From: Nissolia schottii
Taxonomy: Eukaryota > Streptophyta > Magnoliopsida > Fabales > Fabaceae
Direction of reading: 5' to 3'
Assembly: GCA_003254905.1 (NCBI GenBank)
Contig: QANU01028958.1
Location: 275,447 to 339,446, forward strand
Length of the DNA: 64,000 nt
Position 1 is the stretch's first letter; every line of letters begins with the position of its first letter. The notes under the pieces are model-generated. The model ran no database searches and was not told the DNA's origin. It worked only from the letters and a program-made list of their open reading frames with translations. Positions 37,393-49,910 of the stretch are shown here, piece after piece. Both the position numbers and the translations under genes were made by a program.

Positions 37393-37741
37393 AAATATGC
37401 AATTATGTAGATCCAACATAATCAACCGACCATTCATTGAGGGGAAGAAAAAATATGATGATAGAGGATGATGAGCTTCGCAGAATGGAGCATGGAGACA
37501 AGTTGTGTGATAAAGGATGGAGAAACAACCAAGAAAAGAGCCTCGTGGCATGGCATGGAGGATGGAGAAGTTATGGTTGTTGGGCGGTAATGTGAGTGAG
37601 AAACGATGTGTGTTGGTTGCTGGCGCGAGTGAGAAAGGCGAGGTTGAGCTGTGAGATGCAAGTGAGAGTAATGAGCTGTGGGATGCAAAATACATACATC
37701 ATGTGAGCCATGTTTTGGTGGTAGTTATTCACAAAACAATA
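37393..37741. other. Short spacer between array and copia element
   Basis: About 350 bp with G-rich stretches (TGAGTGAGAA and GATGGAG phrases). Overlapping short frames on the minus strand have no recognisable domain. No known repeat is recognised. Confidence 0.4.
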
Positions 37742-38330
37742 TGTTAGTTGTGATTTTACATTGATCAATTCATGGAAACAACGATCTTGAAATTTATGAT
37801 TATCACACTGTAAATAAGGTTAAGAACGAGAGATACATACCCAAAAATGTTTTGGGCGGCAACCCTTTAGTTAGCGGATCCGCTATCATTGATCCTGTAC
37901 CAATATGTTCAATTAACACTTTCTGTTTCTGCACTTCTTCCTTAACTGACAAGTACTTTAAATCCATGTGATTTGCACCCTTGGAATACTTGTCATTCTT
38001 CGAGAAGAAGACAACTGCGGAATTGTCACGATAAATTCTTAGCGGTCCAGCTATGCTGTCGATAGTACTAAGCCCTAAGACAAAATTCCGCAACCATAAT
38101 GCATGAATTGTGGCCTCAAAGCATGCCACAAATTCAGCTTCCATAGTAGAAGTAGTGATGATAGACTTTTTCCCACTTTTCCATGAAACAGCCCTTCCAG
38201 CTAGTAGAAGGACATAACCAAATGTGGGTTTCCTGGAGTCTATACACCGTGCATAGTCTGAATCTGAGTAGCCAACTACTTCAAGGGGATTTGATTTTCT
38301 GTAAGTGAGCATGTAATCCTTGGTGCCTTG

Positions 38331-39811
38331 TGATAAGTGCCCGATTTATGCAAATTTGACTTATCAAAATGGCACTTATCTATTATGTTTTCAAAGAATT
38401 ATCTAATTAATTCCCCTTATTTTGTAGGTTTCTAATATATTTTGGTAGATGGATGCAAGCGTAATTTATGAGAATAATCCCATGAAGAAAGGAAGAAAAG
38501 GGCAGAATTGGAAAAGAGCTTAAAATAGAAGATTCTGGACGAGGCACCGCTCAGCGAGGAACTACAGATCGCTCAGCGATCAAGAGCAAATCGCTCAGCG
38601 GTATAACACTTATCGCTCAGCGAACTTAGGTCGGCAAGCCACTTGCACCGGTGCATTTAATGCGCCAGCTGGAGCCAGCCTGGCGCCGCCACGCCACGTC
38701 AGCGCCGCCCTGCAAAAGCTGCCGAGCATTTAATGAAGACGCGTAAAAGTACAATCGCTCAGCGATAGTGCGCCGCCGCCCAGCGATTCTGAGCTTATCG
38801 CTCAGTGATATCACAAAAACCGCTGAGCGATGGACCCCAGATTTGCCCTATAAATAGGAGGGCCGAGCTCTTCATTTCCATGATCCAATCCCCCCTCCAC
38901 TCTTCATTTCTTTTACATATTTCTTGTACTTAAAAGCTTAGTTTAGTTTAGGTTAGATTAGGAGCAAAGGCGAGGCTTGTGAAGGAGCCGGGGATCGAGG
39001 AAGCTTGGCGAAGCCATGGCCATGATAGCGTGAGCACGTGTCATGGTAAGTGTCCAAACCTTGCCTCCGAGATACTCTTGTAAGATGGATTCCTAATCCT
39101 CTTTTTGTTGGGATTTTGGTCATTATTGTAGTTTGCTTGTATCCATGTAACTATTGCATAAGAATCTATCCTTTTTCTTATGATTTGCTTGAATGGTTTT
39201 ACACTTAATGCTAGTCTTTGTTTAATGTTTTGATTCTTGATTTGGGATTTAGTTGTATGAACGATAGTTATACTAATTAAATCATAACCAAGTTAAGATC
39301 AACATCATTATGCTTAACTAGATTCTAGGCTTGAACGTTGTGAACGAAAGTTACAACCATTAGAGTCGGACCTAAACCATTTCATCTAATCTTGTTGCCA
39401 TAACTGGAATNTTCTATGTAATAAGTAACTGGATGCATGAAACTATGATGTGATTAAAATTCCCAACAAGCTCCGGAACTACCTCTGATTTGTTTCCTAT
39501 TTACTTTTATGTTATTTATTTACTTATTTAATTATTAAAACAATTATCAAATCCTTCACTCTATTATTTAATTAAACTAACTCAAGAACGGTATTTTTGT
39601 AACTCTCTGTGGTTCGACTATACCCGACTATACTGCAATCGGATTCCTTTGGAATCTGAAAGCCGTAAAGTAGGATATATATATATATATATATATATAA
39701 ATTTAATTTGAACGACAAAAGCTCAGATAAGCTTTCTATGAGCTTGGCATGGTTGTGACAAAACCTAAGCTGTGTCAAGATCTTAGAAAGTGGTTAAAAA
39801 GGCTTTCATCA
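38331..39811 (+). mobile_element. Solo LTR, 1481 bp, TSD CCTTG, nested in the copia element
   Basis: It begins TGATAAGTGCC and ends GGCTTTCATCA (TGAT...ATCA). A 5-bp duplication CCTTG flanks it (38326-38330 and 39812-39816), and the copia coding sequence resumes on both sides. Between 38540 and 38830 it has at least eight CGCTCAGCG/CGCTGAGCG-type motifs, followed by a TATA box (CCCTATAAATAGG near 38850) and a CTGTGGTTCGACTATAC tail. The same family occurs at 55985-57524 and, truncated, at 35486-35870. The last residues of the apparent reverse-transcriptase frame come from this LTR and not from the copia protein. Confidence 0.88.
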
Positions 39812-42800
39812 CCTTGCAAGTACCTAAGGACCTTTTTTGCAGCTTTCCAGTGGTCTGTTCCGGGATTACTTTGATACCGGCTCAACATTCGAACAGCAAA
39901 ACTTATATGTGGTCGAGTGCATGTTTGAGCATACATCAAGCTCCCAACCACAGAATCATAAGGGATACCTTCCATTTCTTTATGTTCCAATTCATTTTTG
40001 GGACTTTGCATTTGGCTAAACTTATCTCCCTTCTGGATTGGAACTATTCCTGAAGAGCAACTTTCCATTCTAAATCTCTCTAACACTTTATTGATACAGC
40101 CCTTCTGAGACAATCTCAATACTCCTTGTGATCTTTCACGGAATATTTCTATTCCTATCACATAGGACGCCTCACCCATATCTTTCATTTCGAACTTGTT
40201 AAAGAGAAATTTCTTTACTTCATGTAACAAGCCAACATCATTTGTAGCAAGAAGAACATCGTCAACATACAGAACTAATTTAATAAACTTGCTCCCACTG
40301 ACCTTCATGTAAATACATCGATCAACAGTGTTCTCTACAAAATCGTATGGCAAAATAGTATAATTGAACTTAAGATACCACTGTCGGGAAGCTTGTTTTA
40401 GTCCATATATTGACTTCTTTAACTTACACACCAAGTTTTCTTTTGCTGTGGTCAAGAACCCTTTGGGTTGGTCCATATAAACCTCTTTTTCCAAGTCACC
40501 ATTAAGAAAGGCGGTCTTTACATCCATTTGGTGAAGCTCTAGGTCATAATGAGTCACTAAGGCCATAACAATTCTCAAAGAGTCCTTCTTTGAAACTGGA
40601 GAGAAGGTCTCTTTGTAGTCAATGCCGTTCTTTTAAGCGTAACCTTTTGTGACAAGTCTAGCCTTATATCTTTCAATGTTGCCTTTCGGTCTAGTTTGGT
40701 CTTAAAGACCCATTTACAACCAACTCGCTTTGAACCTTCCGGCAACTCGACTATATCCCAAACCTTATTGTCATCCATTGATTTCAACTCTTCTTTCATA
40801 ACATCGATCCACTTTCCAGAATTGTCACATTCCATGGCTTGCTTGAATGAGACTGGATCTTTATCGATGGTTAAGTCACATTCATGCTCAAGTGAATAAA
40901 CCATATAGTCGTCTGAAATAGCTGGTATTTTCTGCCTTTCAGACTTTCTCAAGGGTATTACTTGCGGTTCATCTACCATTTGCTCATTAGTGACTTGTAC
41001 ATCGTTGGTTGGTTCATTATCCATATGTTCATCTTGTGAGTTTGGAACATTGATTTGTTGCCCTGGAATGTTGTGTGATTGTGATACAACAAAAGGTACA
41101 ACAACCTGAGGAGAAACACTAGGTGTAGGAATTTCTACACTGTTCTCTTGAATATCCACCTTTCGTGATTCCTTACTCCCACTGAATTGACCATTTTCAA
41201 GGAACCTATCATTACCAGACTCAATTATTTTAGTACTATGGTTAGGGCAATAAAATATGTACCCCTTTGACTTTTCAGGATAGCTGATGAAATAATCACT
41301 AACGGTTCTTGCATCAAGCTTCCTTTCGTGTGGATTATATACCCTTACTTCTGTCGGGCAACCCAAACATGAAGGTGCCTCAAACTGGGTTTCTTTACTA
41401 TCCACAGTTCATAAGGAGTCTTAGGAACTGCCTTACTAGGAACCATGTTAAGCATATACGCAGCAGATCTTAATGCATATATCCACAATGATGGAGGTAC
41501 ATTACTATGATTTATCATGCTCCTAACCATTTCCATAAGAGTACAATTCTGCCTTTCAGCTACACCATTTTGCTGTGGTGTACCGGACATTGTGTATTGT
41601 GCACATATGCCCCGACTTTCGAGGAACTTTGCAAATGGACCAGTACATTGTCCTCTTTCATTGAACTTTCCATAATATTCACCACCTCTATCAGACCTCA
41701 CAACCTTTATTTTTCTATCCAACTATCTTTCCACCTCATTAATGAATGTCTCAAGGACGTCCACTGATTGAGACTTTTCATGCAGTAGATACAAATAACA
41801 ATAACGTGAGAAGTCATCAATAAAAGTGATGAAATACCTTTCACCACCCTAAGATGAAGTGTCAAAGGGACCACATATGTCAGTGTGTATCAACTTAAGG
41901 AGTTGACTGCTTCTCATGGCCGCACCTTTTGATACATGCTTGGTTTGCTTGCCTTTAATGCAATCCACACACATATCTCAGTCATCAAAATTCAATTGAG
42001 GTAAGATTTCACTTTTCACTAACCTCAACGTCCTTTCTTTGGAAATGTGACCTAACCTTTGATGTCATAATAAAGCAGAATTCTCATTACATGCATTATA
42101 CTTACTACCAGTATTGTGTTCAACATGAAACAGGGATTCAATAAGATTAACATCAAGATTAAAATGGTATAAAGAATCAACTAAAGTACCAGAACCATAA
42201 AAATACTCATGTTTATACAAATTGAAAATACCATTACCAATCCTAAAGTTAAAACCTAATTCGTCCAACTTTGCAACAGAAACTAAATTCCTAGCATTTA
42301 CGGGAACATAGAGACACTTTTCTAGATGTAGGCAAGAGCCATTGTACAAGATCAATCTGTAAGTCTCAATTCTTTCTATTCGTGCCTTTATTCTGTTTCC
42401 CATATATAAGAACTTTTCAATTCCTCTTATGGGTTGGATCGAAAGAAATCTTTGCATAACATGCGACACATGAGTAGTTGCACCAGACTACCTAGCTTAG
42501 ACTTACTGCTATCAGCTCCATCATGAAATGTAAGATGGAGAGACTGATCCTTCATCTTCTTTAACCCCCTTCCTCTTCAACCAACATGGCCTTAATTTCC
42601 TGAAATTCCATTTTTGCTTAATGGTGTTGTAATTCACCTGGAATTGGCCAAACTCAGGAGGAAGTGAGTTCATTATGAACTGAACTGTACTAGAAAGGAG
42701 TCACTCACATTCATGCCCATTGATTTTGGTTTTGCTGATAAATTTTCTATTCCAGTCACATGATCATGAATGGGTTGTGACCAGTCAAATTTCTTGGTCA

Positions 42801-44622
42801 TCAACTCATTCATCAAGCTGCTCACAATGGACTTGTCAGAATGTCCGATTGAGAGTATTCTTTAATCTTTATCATGAATGCCTTAGTATCTTCTATCTTA
42901 GGCATAGATGGTTTAATATTATCAGCCAATGTTATTCTCATCAAGCTCACACTCAACCGGTTAGACTTGTCCCAAGCATGATAGAGGTTTTTATCCTCTT
43001 TTAAACTAGTCTTAGTAATGGCTGTAGTTTTATCCATTATTAATGCGAGGTCCAAATCCATAAAGCCCAAATGGAAGTGGATTTGTTCAGAACACTCATC
43101 ATAATTCAACCAATTGAACTTGACAATACCATTGACTGCACCATACACGTTCACGAAAGCCACAAGATTTTATACAAGCTCATACATTAATGCTTTGAGT
43201 AACTTTAATAGATTCAAACAACAACTTTAGTTATGTATCTAAGTTCACCTTTGGATGATACTTAAATTCATAATTTTAAACGATAATAATTATCAATCAC
43301 ACTCAAGCCAACATGCATGTTATCTTTGGATATACAAGCACGTTCAACAAGTATGTCAATATGTCACTATAATATCATTAATTATAAGCAATGGTTCACT
43401 TTTGGGCAACCTCCTAGCATAATAATTAATGATTCCTTTATTTAATTGTGAATAATCATAAAATAAATTTACTAAATATTAACTCATTACAGTTAACTTC
43501 CATACTAGCTATAATATTAATTTCTAGCCCAAAAAATTTTATTAGCCCATCCTAAATTTCATTTGCATTTCACAAAATAAAACGGGCCCATTCAGCAAAA
43601 TAACAAAATAACATAGGCAGAAAATATTTGATTTAACCCATTTAACATCAAAACAAAAAGCCCATGATCCTTTAATAGCCACTTTCTTCAAAAAAAAATT
43701 TTGACCCAAAAATTGAATAACAACACGACCCATTCACAAAAGAAACCCATTTCGGTTTTGGCCAACAAAATTTTCAGAAAAACAGTGGCCCATAAACATT
43801 AACTAGCCCACAATGAAAAAAAGGCTTCAGTTTGACCAAAAATCTCATAAAAACGGATTGCAGTTAGGCCCATATACAAAACAGAAAGGTTTGTGGCAAA
43901 ATTGGCCCAAACACAAAACAATATTAGTTTTGTGCCCCAAATACAAATCAGAAAAAAATGTTTTTCTTTTATCAGCCCATGCCTTTTTTTTTTCAAATCA
44001 AAAACAACTTTTGACCAACAAAAATCATGCCCATCAGCAACCAGAAATGCAGCAACAGCACGGCAACCATAACGCAGTACCAACACAGCACGGCGGCAAC
44101 AACACCATCACGGCACCATGCACGCACAGCAGCCGCCGTTCACGCACGCGGCTTCTCCGCTGCGGCGTCACCATCCTCTCTCTCCGCGACGCTGCTCTCT
44201 CCTACTGCCCCTCACTGTCGCAAGGCCTGGGCATATCGCCGTGGACTGTCATCGCCATAGCCTCCATCGCCGTCGCAAGTCTCCACGTGCCAATCCTCTC
44301 GGTGGTCAGAACATTAACGAAGACTACGGCTCCCAGCAGCACCGTCACGCTGGTTCAAGGCGTTACCGACGACGAGCAACCATTCACGCCTCATTCACGA
44401 TTTCAGCAAAGAAGACGACACGATGCAGTTGATGGTGGAGGGGCGCGGATAGGGGAGGAGGATTCCGCCCGCAACAGGAAGCAAATTAAGAAAAATTAAG
44501 TTCATAAATTCCCAATTCCCAAAATTAGGGTTCATTACATTTGGGAATTTTTTTTAATAAACAAATAAATAATATAATTTCAGGACAATCATAAATTTCA
44601 TAATCAAAGCTTTGATACCACA

Positions 44623-45061
44623 TGGTAGTTGTGATTTTTCATTTATCAATTCATGTAAACAACGATCTTGAAATTTATGATTATCACACTGTAAATAAGG
44701 TTAAAAACGAGAAATACATACCCGAATACATATCGTGATTGGATGGAATTAACGAATTATTTTCCCCCCTCTTCCTTCGATTCTTTCATCCCCTTTCGGT
44801 GAGAAGAACGTTTTCTTTGGCATACCTCAAACCTTAATATTTTCAAAATTCTTTAGAATCATTGAATCCTTCTTTTTTTCCTTTAAATAATGTCATCTTA
44901 TTTATAAGAAAGAAGAGAGAGTCAGTTTAGCAAAATACTCCCACTAACTCTATCATCTTTTATAGAATTAATTGCCATCATCTTAATTCACTTTTATTAG
45001 AGTTAATACCACTATAAGTTACATAGACCACGTTACCAGGAGATTAAAATAATCTTACACA
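44623..45061 (-). repeat. 5' LTR of the copia element
   Basis: Bounded by TG...CA in either reading direction, next to the primer-binding site. Its inner ~110 bp (GTAGTTGTGATTTT to ATACATACCC) recur at 37742-37850 as the truncated 3' LTR, with about 90% identity. Confidence 0.75.
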
Positions 45062-45065
45062 GCAT

Positions 45066-45590
45066 TGTTTTGAAAATGGAATATATGCAAACTCATTTAT
45101 CTTATTATTTTTAACTACTTGAAAATGCATTTTTTTTCATCTTTCTTTTTTTCGAATCCTCCCTCTATTGTTTATGTTTTCACTTTTTTGGTATATCTAG
45201 ATGTACCAAAATGATAAAGTTCAATATCACATTTTTATTGTTCAATGCTATAGCAATCCTTCTCTTGATTGTTCAAGAAGCATCGTCATTTTTATTAGTA
45301 TTATTTTTGATATCATTACAATCAAAGTAATAATTAAGCTAGTTATTTTGCTTTTATATTTTCGGGTACTAACATGAATTCTATGGTAAAAGATGACCAG
45401 CATAAGGACTTTATAGACATATTACTCTCATTGATGCACCAACCCATCGATCCTTATGACGATGAACAAAGCCATGTCATTGATCGAACTAACATAAAGG
45501 CTATTGTCCTAGACATGATTGTCTTAGAATGGTGCGAAATGAATCATCAAATAAATGCTGGTTGGAGTGTTGGAGGTCCAATATTGTATG
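45066..45590 (+). pseudogene. P450 (CYP736A-like) pseudogene fragment, right copy
   Basis: Starts with the same intron-like sequence as the left copy (GGAATATATGCAAACTCATT onward, ~300 bp, about 90% identity). It then reads VKDDQHKDFIDILLSLMHQ, DPYDDEQSHVIDRTNIKAI and VLDMIV, matching the intact P450 (GRDFIDILLSLMHQ, ENSVIDRTNIKAIAVDMIA). The splice acceptor is lost (TTTTCGG in place of TTTTCAG) and the ~40 codons after it are deleted. After the I-helix start the sequence diverges. A 22-bp phrase (CCAATATTGTNTGTAACTAGCT) is duplicated just downstream. Confidence 0.8.
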
Positions 45591-45721
45591 TAACTAGCTC
45601 CAATATTGTTTGTAACTAGCTAAGACGCTCGCAAATACTAAGTTATTGTAGCGTACATGTGGACTGTTATGATTTTCAATTTTTATCTCAAAGTAATATC
45701 TTATATCCTTATCCTTTATTT

Positions 45722-45748
45722 TTATTATTATTATTATTATTATTATTC
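45722..45748. repeat. (TTA)n microsatellite
   Basis: About eight TTA units within a T-rich stretch. Confidence 0.85.
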
Positions 45749-45980
45749 CTTATAAAAATAGGTTTTAGCCTTTTTAAAATAGGTTTTAACCTATTTAAAA
45801 CCTATTTTAAAAGAGATTTCGCCAATTTAAGAATAGACATTTTATATAAAGATTAAACTAGACCTTAAAAAAGAAAAGGCCTGTCAAATAATAAAATCAG
45901 GTTTCTGGCCACATATCTGTCATACAGGTTCGACCTGTTCTAGTCATAGTCTTGCCTACTTCTAATGCTACCTATGATCA

Positions 45981-46552
45981 AGGTTGTCAAACTCGATAAT
46001 TTAAGTAAACTCGTGGAGTCTCAGCAAACTCGGATCGTAAACTCGTATGAGTTTACATATGTAAAAAAAAATATGTTATAAACAATATAATTAGGAACTA
46101 AACTTGATTAAATATTGTATTTATAATTGAAATTGAATAGTGTTAACTTTAAATTAAATTAATGAAAGAAATATCATAAAATACACCTTAATGCATGACA
46201 GTTAGTGGTTATGTCATACTTTATTCAGTATTTGTATTATTTAATAGTTCAAGAAAACATAGCTCAATTGTGATAAATATATGAAATTAGTTAAATAAAG
46301 TCAATATACATTATCTATTATAAACAAAGTTAGGTAAGTATCTAACAAAGTTACAAAATTTGTACATTTTGACGTAAACTCGTAAACTCGTAGGTAGATT
46401 TTAATTCGTAAACTCGCTAAAAGAATTGAAAGTTTACTTAAACTCGTACAAGTTTACCAAAAAAGAGTTTACATAAGTGTTAACTCGTTTTGTGCAGTAA
46501 AATCGTAAACTCGTAAGAGTTTACGAGTTAACTCGAGAGTTTAACAACCATG
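45981..46552. mobile_element. MITE, AACTCGTAAACTCG family, copy 1 (572 bp)
   Basis: Flanked by a perfect 10-bp duplication CCTATGATCA (45971-45980 and 46553-46562). Ends read AGGTTGTCAAACTCG and, inverted, CATGGTTGTTAAACTCTCG. Both ends are rich in GTAAACTCGTA / ACTCGTAAACTCG repeats; the centre is AT-rich. No coding capacity. The ~9-10 bp duplication points to a Mutator-like origin. Confidence 0.85.
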
Positions 46553-46755
46553 CCTATGATCATACTTACCGAACCGTTAAATGTTAATAAAAAAAGAAGA
46601 AAAATGAAAAACGTGATTAATTTGCAAGAGAACTCGAAGCCGCAAACATTTAGTCACCGTCTTTTCAAATTTATATTAAAGGTTTGTGTGATGCACAGTA
46701 TAAGCCACTTTAAAATATGTTAATATAATACTAACGTATTATATAAGTTTATTCA

Positions 46756-47325
46756 AGGTTGTCAAACTCGAGATTTTAAGTAAACTCGTGGAGTCTCAGC
46801 AAACTCCAATCGTAAAATCGTATGAGTTTACATTCGGAAAAAAATATGTTATAAGCAATATAATTAGTAACTAAATTTGATTAAATATTGTATTTATAAT
46901 TGAAATTGAATAATGTTAACTTTAAATTAAATTAATAAAAGAAATATCATAAAATATACCTTAATACATGACACTTAGTGGTTATGTCATACTTTATTCA
47001 GTATTTGTATTATTTTATAGTTCATTAAAACATAGCTCAATTATAATAAATAAATGATATTAGCTAAATAAACTCAATATATATTATCTAATATAAAGAA
47101 AGTTAGGTAAGTATATAACCAAGTTACAAAATTTATACATTTTGAGGTAAACTCGTAAACTCGTAAGTAAATTTTAACTCGTAAACTCGCTAGTAGAATC
47201 AAGAGTTTACTTAAACTTGTACGAGTTTACCAAAGAAGAGTTTACATAAGTGTTAACTCGTTTTGTGTAGTAAAATCGTAAACTCGTAAGAGTTTACGAG
47301 TTAACTCGAGAGTTTAACAACCATG
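46756..47325. mobile_element. MITE, AACTCGTAAACTCG family, copy 2 (570 bp)
   Basis: Same family as copy 1, in the same orientation and similar over its full length (roughly 90%), but flanked by its own duplication AGTTTATTCA / AGTTTATTTA (46746-46755 and 47326-47335). The two copies are therefore separate insertions 200 bp apart and not one tandem duplication. Confidence 0.85.
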
Positions 47326-47335
47326 AGTTTATTTA

Positions 47336-48526
47336 TTAGAATCTCATAATACATCAAAATGATGAATAACTTAATTTTGTCTATAAAGACATGATAAGAC
47401 TTGATTAGTTTTTGACGTATAAAGTTTCTTTCAATCATTATATTTTATTAAATAAAAAATATAATAAATAATAAAAACATTAAAATATTTAATAAAAATA
47501 AAACAAATGATATTAATAAATAATTCAATATATAAATAAATAAAATTAGGTTAACTAATTAATTTATTAAGTTATGATAGTATTTCTTAATAAATATATA
47601 TTTTAAATAAATTATATTCAATATAAAAAAAATAAGTATTTGGTAATAAAATAGTTCATTAATTATTATCGTAAATTAATAAATACTTAATATACATATA
47701 ATTATACATAATAATTTTTTTAATAATGACATNTTATACATAATAATTTTTTTTAATAATGACATTTTATACATAATTATTTTCATATTATATTAAATTT
47801 AATTTTAAATAATTAATATAAATTATTATTTTTATAAATATAAAATTCTAAATAATAAAAATTATTGAAGGTTGACGATAAATATAACTATTATTGATAA
47901 AATTTTAAATTTATATTTTCATAGTTAATAAATTTAATATTTTGTAATTATTTTATTTTTGATTAAATATTTTTTTATAATTAAAATTATTTATAGGCTA
48001 ACGAAGACATGATATAACATAACACATTTTATTCATTAATATATTAAACATTACATAGTATTTAAAATTTATCACATCTAGTACTATCATGCCTAATTTT
48101 ATCAAAGATTATCATATTAAGTCCGTAAAACGATCCCTAAAGCTATATGCCCTTGCGTAGCTTGCTCTCGGTTATGCCTCAGTGCAGCAAATCTTTGAAA
48201 GCCCAACTAGAAATGACACATATAGAACGGCAACATTAATTTAATGTTTCTAAGAAGCTTCTAGTTGGTTAGGCATGCACTTAATTGTTCCCCTATTAGT
48301 GAACTATACCTTGTCAAATAAATGTTCATCTACTTTTACTCATGTCACGTTAGGTTTGTTACTTGTCAGGATACATTTATTAAAGTGTTGAACGATAGAC
48401 AATATAAATCAATATTATTATTTTTTAATTCTGAAATCAACCAATAACAATTTCTCCTTTATTTATTATTCAGCTATACTACATAGCTAGAATAATGTAT
48501 CCAGATCAATATTAATTTAAACATTT

Positions 48527-48566
<40 letters not shown>

Positions 48567-49834
48567 TTAAAAGTAATATGTGTAAATAAACGGATGGAGT
48601 AACCGGAGCTTTTTAGTTTTTCAAAAAAAAAAAAACTTGCTGTATGTTGAATTAAATTATCACTCCATTCTTTATTAATAGATTTTTTTTAAAAAAAAAT
48701 CAATTTCTTCCATACTTATTGGTAATATTTTAGTATTTTAATACAAAATTAACTGCATTATACCAATTTTACCCCTATTAGTAAAATGTGATAACTAGTA
48801 GTAATGAATGCATGAGTTATTAGAGACGCTGCAACAAAATTTGTTTAATGTCACATTATTATAACAAATTTGATCTAAAGTCACATATTTTATTAATTAC
48901 ACTTAAAAATATGTCTTATACTATAAACATAATATTTTTATTGGCAAAAACAATATTTTTAATACTTTAAGTCACCATTAATTTGGCAAACTCGCAAAAA
49001 GTGACACTTTAGTTTTAAAAGTGTAGCATTTGTTAAATGCAACACTTTGTTAAAAATGTAGCCTTTCTCATAATGTATTATGAAGTTTAGACTACATTGT
49101 TTATGGAGTTCTCAAATGAAAGGTAACTTAAATTATTAGGAAGTGTCGTCTTTGTTAATAAAAATGTTCATTTTTATAGTATCGGACATACTTTTAAGTG
49201 TAATTAATTAAAAAAACATGGACTTACACCAAATTCATTGTAGGCTGAGTGATAATTTAGCCATTTAAAATTACTTCGTTAAAAAATCATGGTCATTTAA
49301 TTATTTTATTAATACATGTGTTAATATGCTAAATTATGTGATTGAACTCACGATATAGTAGTTGTTTCTGTACTCGATAAAATGGAAAGACCCAAACTTG
49401 AGTTATCATAGGATAGCGTGAATAAAAAGTTTTGATAGTATCTTAATCTACTGTCTTAATGGAAAAAAAAAGGCGGTAAACAAATAAGGGATGAAGGGGG
49501 TATAATGATACAATAGACAAAAACAAAGTTTACATGGTAAACACTTAATTTTTTTTGGAAGAAAAAAATAATAATTTTCTAACAAGTATCTTTAAAGCAC
49601 TTGTTAAAAAGACAAAAATAATAATCTTGTATTAAAAACTGTAAAATTTGTATGTTTTTTATGACAATAAATATTTTATAAGCTTAAATCTTACTATTTT
49701 AGTTTCCTTACCCAATGTGATTAGGGTTTTGCTCAGCAAAAACTAAAATAATCTGAATGGCAAGTAGTTTTGCTTTAAATGTAAGCACATACTACGTACA
49801 TATATTTGAGAGAAGTAATTAAGAAAGCACCCAT
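47336..49834. other. AT-rich spacer upstream of the P450 gene
   Basis: Very AT-rich (47340-48000 especially), with a tandemly duplicated ATACATAATAATTTTTTTAATA phrase at 47700-47770 and (TA)n at 48530-48562. A foldback element is listed separately. No gene seen. Confidence 0.6.
48879..49228. repeat. Foldback (MITE-like) element with ~70-bp inverted arms
   Basis: Left arm GTCACATATTTTATTAATTA...TATTTTTATT (48880-48950) matches the inverse of the right arm at about 49158-49228 (ATTACACTTAAAANTATGTC and ACTATAAA blocks shared). The centre has TAGCATTTGTTAAATGCAACAC, itself a small inverted repeat. Ends and target duplication are unclear. Confidence 0.5.
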
Positions 49835-49845
49835 CTCTATAAATA
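49835..49845 (+). promoter_or_regulatory. TATA box of the P450 gene
   Basis: TCTATAAATAC lies 66-76 bp upstream of the ATG at 49911, a fitting place for a core promoter with a short 5' UTR. Confidence 0.6.
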
Positions 49846-49910
49846 CCATGCCTAGAACATTATTCGTGATGTACTCCACATTCCTTGCATAACCGAGGAT
49901 TTTTTCAATC

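Larger units (their letters stand above)
37742..45061 (-). mobile_element. Ty1/copia retrotransposon, broken, with nested solo LTR
   Basis: On the minus strand the parts come in copia order: 5' LTR (44623-45061), a primer-binding site TGGTATCAAAGC (around 44609-44620) and a long leader, Gag (about 42.8-43.2 kb), pre-integrase region (42.1-42.5 kb), integrase with DRGGEY and GTPQQNGVAERQN (41.35-41.75 kb), reverse transcriptase with HQMDVKTAFLNGDL and LVLYVDDVLL (39.8-40.6 kb), and RNase H with EAEFVACFEA (37.8-38.3 kb). The 3' LTR is represented only by ~100 bp (37742-37840) shared with the 5' LTR. A 1481-bp solo LTR of another family is inserted between reverse transcriptase and RNase H. The element is a fossil with several breaks (at least five) and cannot be recent. 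Confidence 0.9.

Noticed and set aside
43813-44499. 228-codon plus-strand frame
   Set aside because: It runs antisense through the leader of the copia element, has no domain, and is explained by the local GC-rich composition.
45066-45590. Second functional P450 gene upstream of the intact one
   Set aside because: Exon 1, the splice acceptor, the K-helix and the heme loop are all missing, so it is a fragment.
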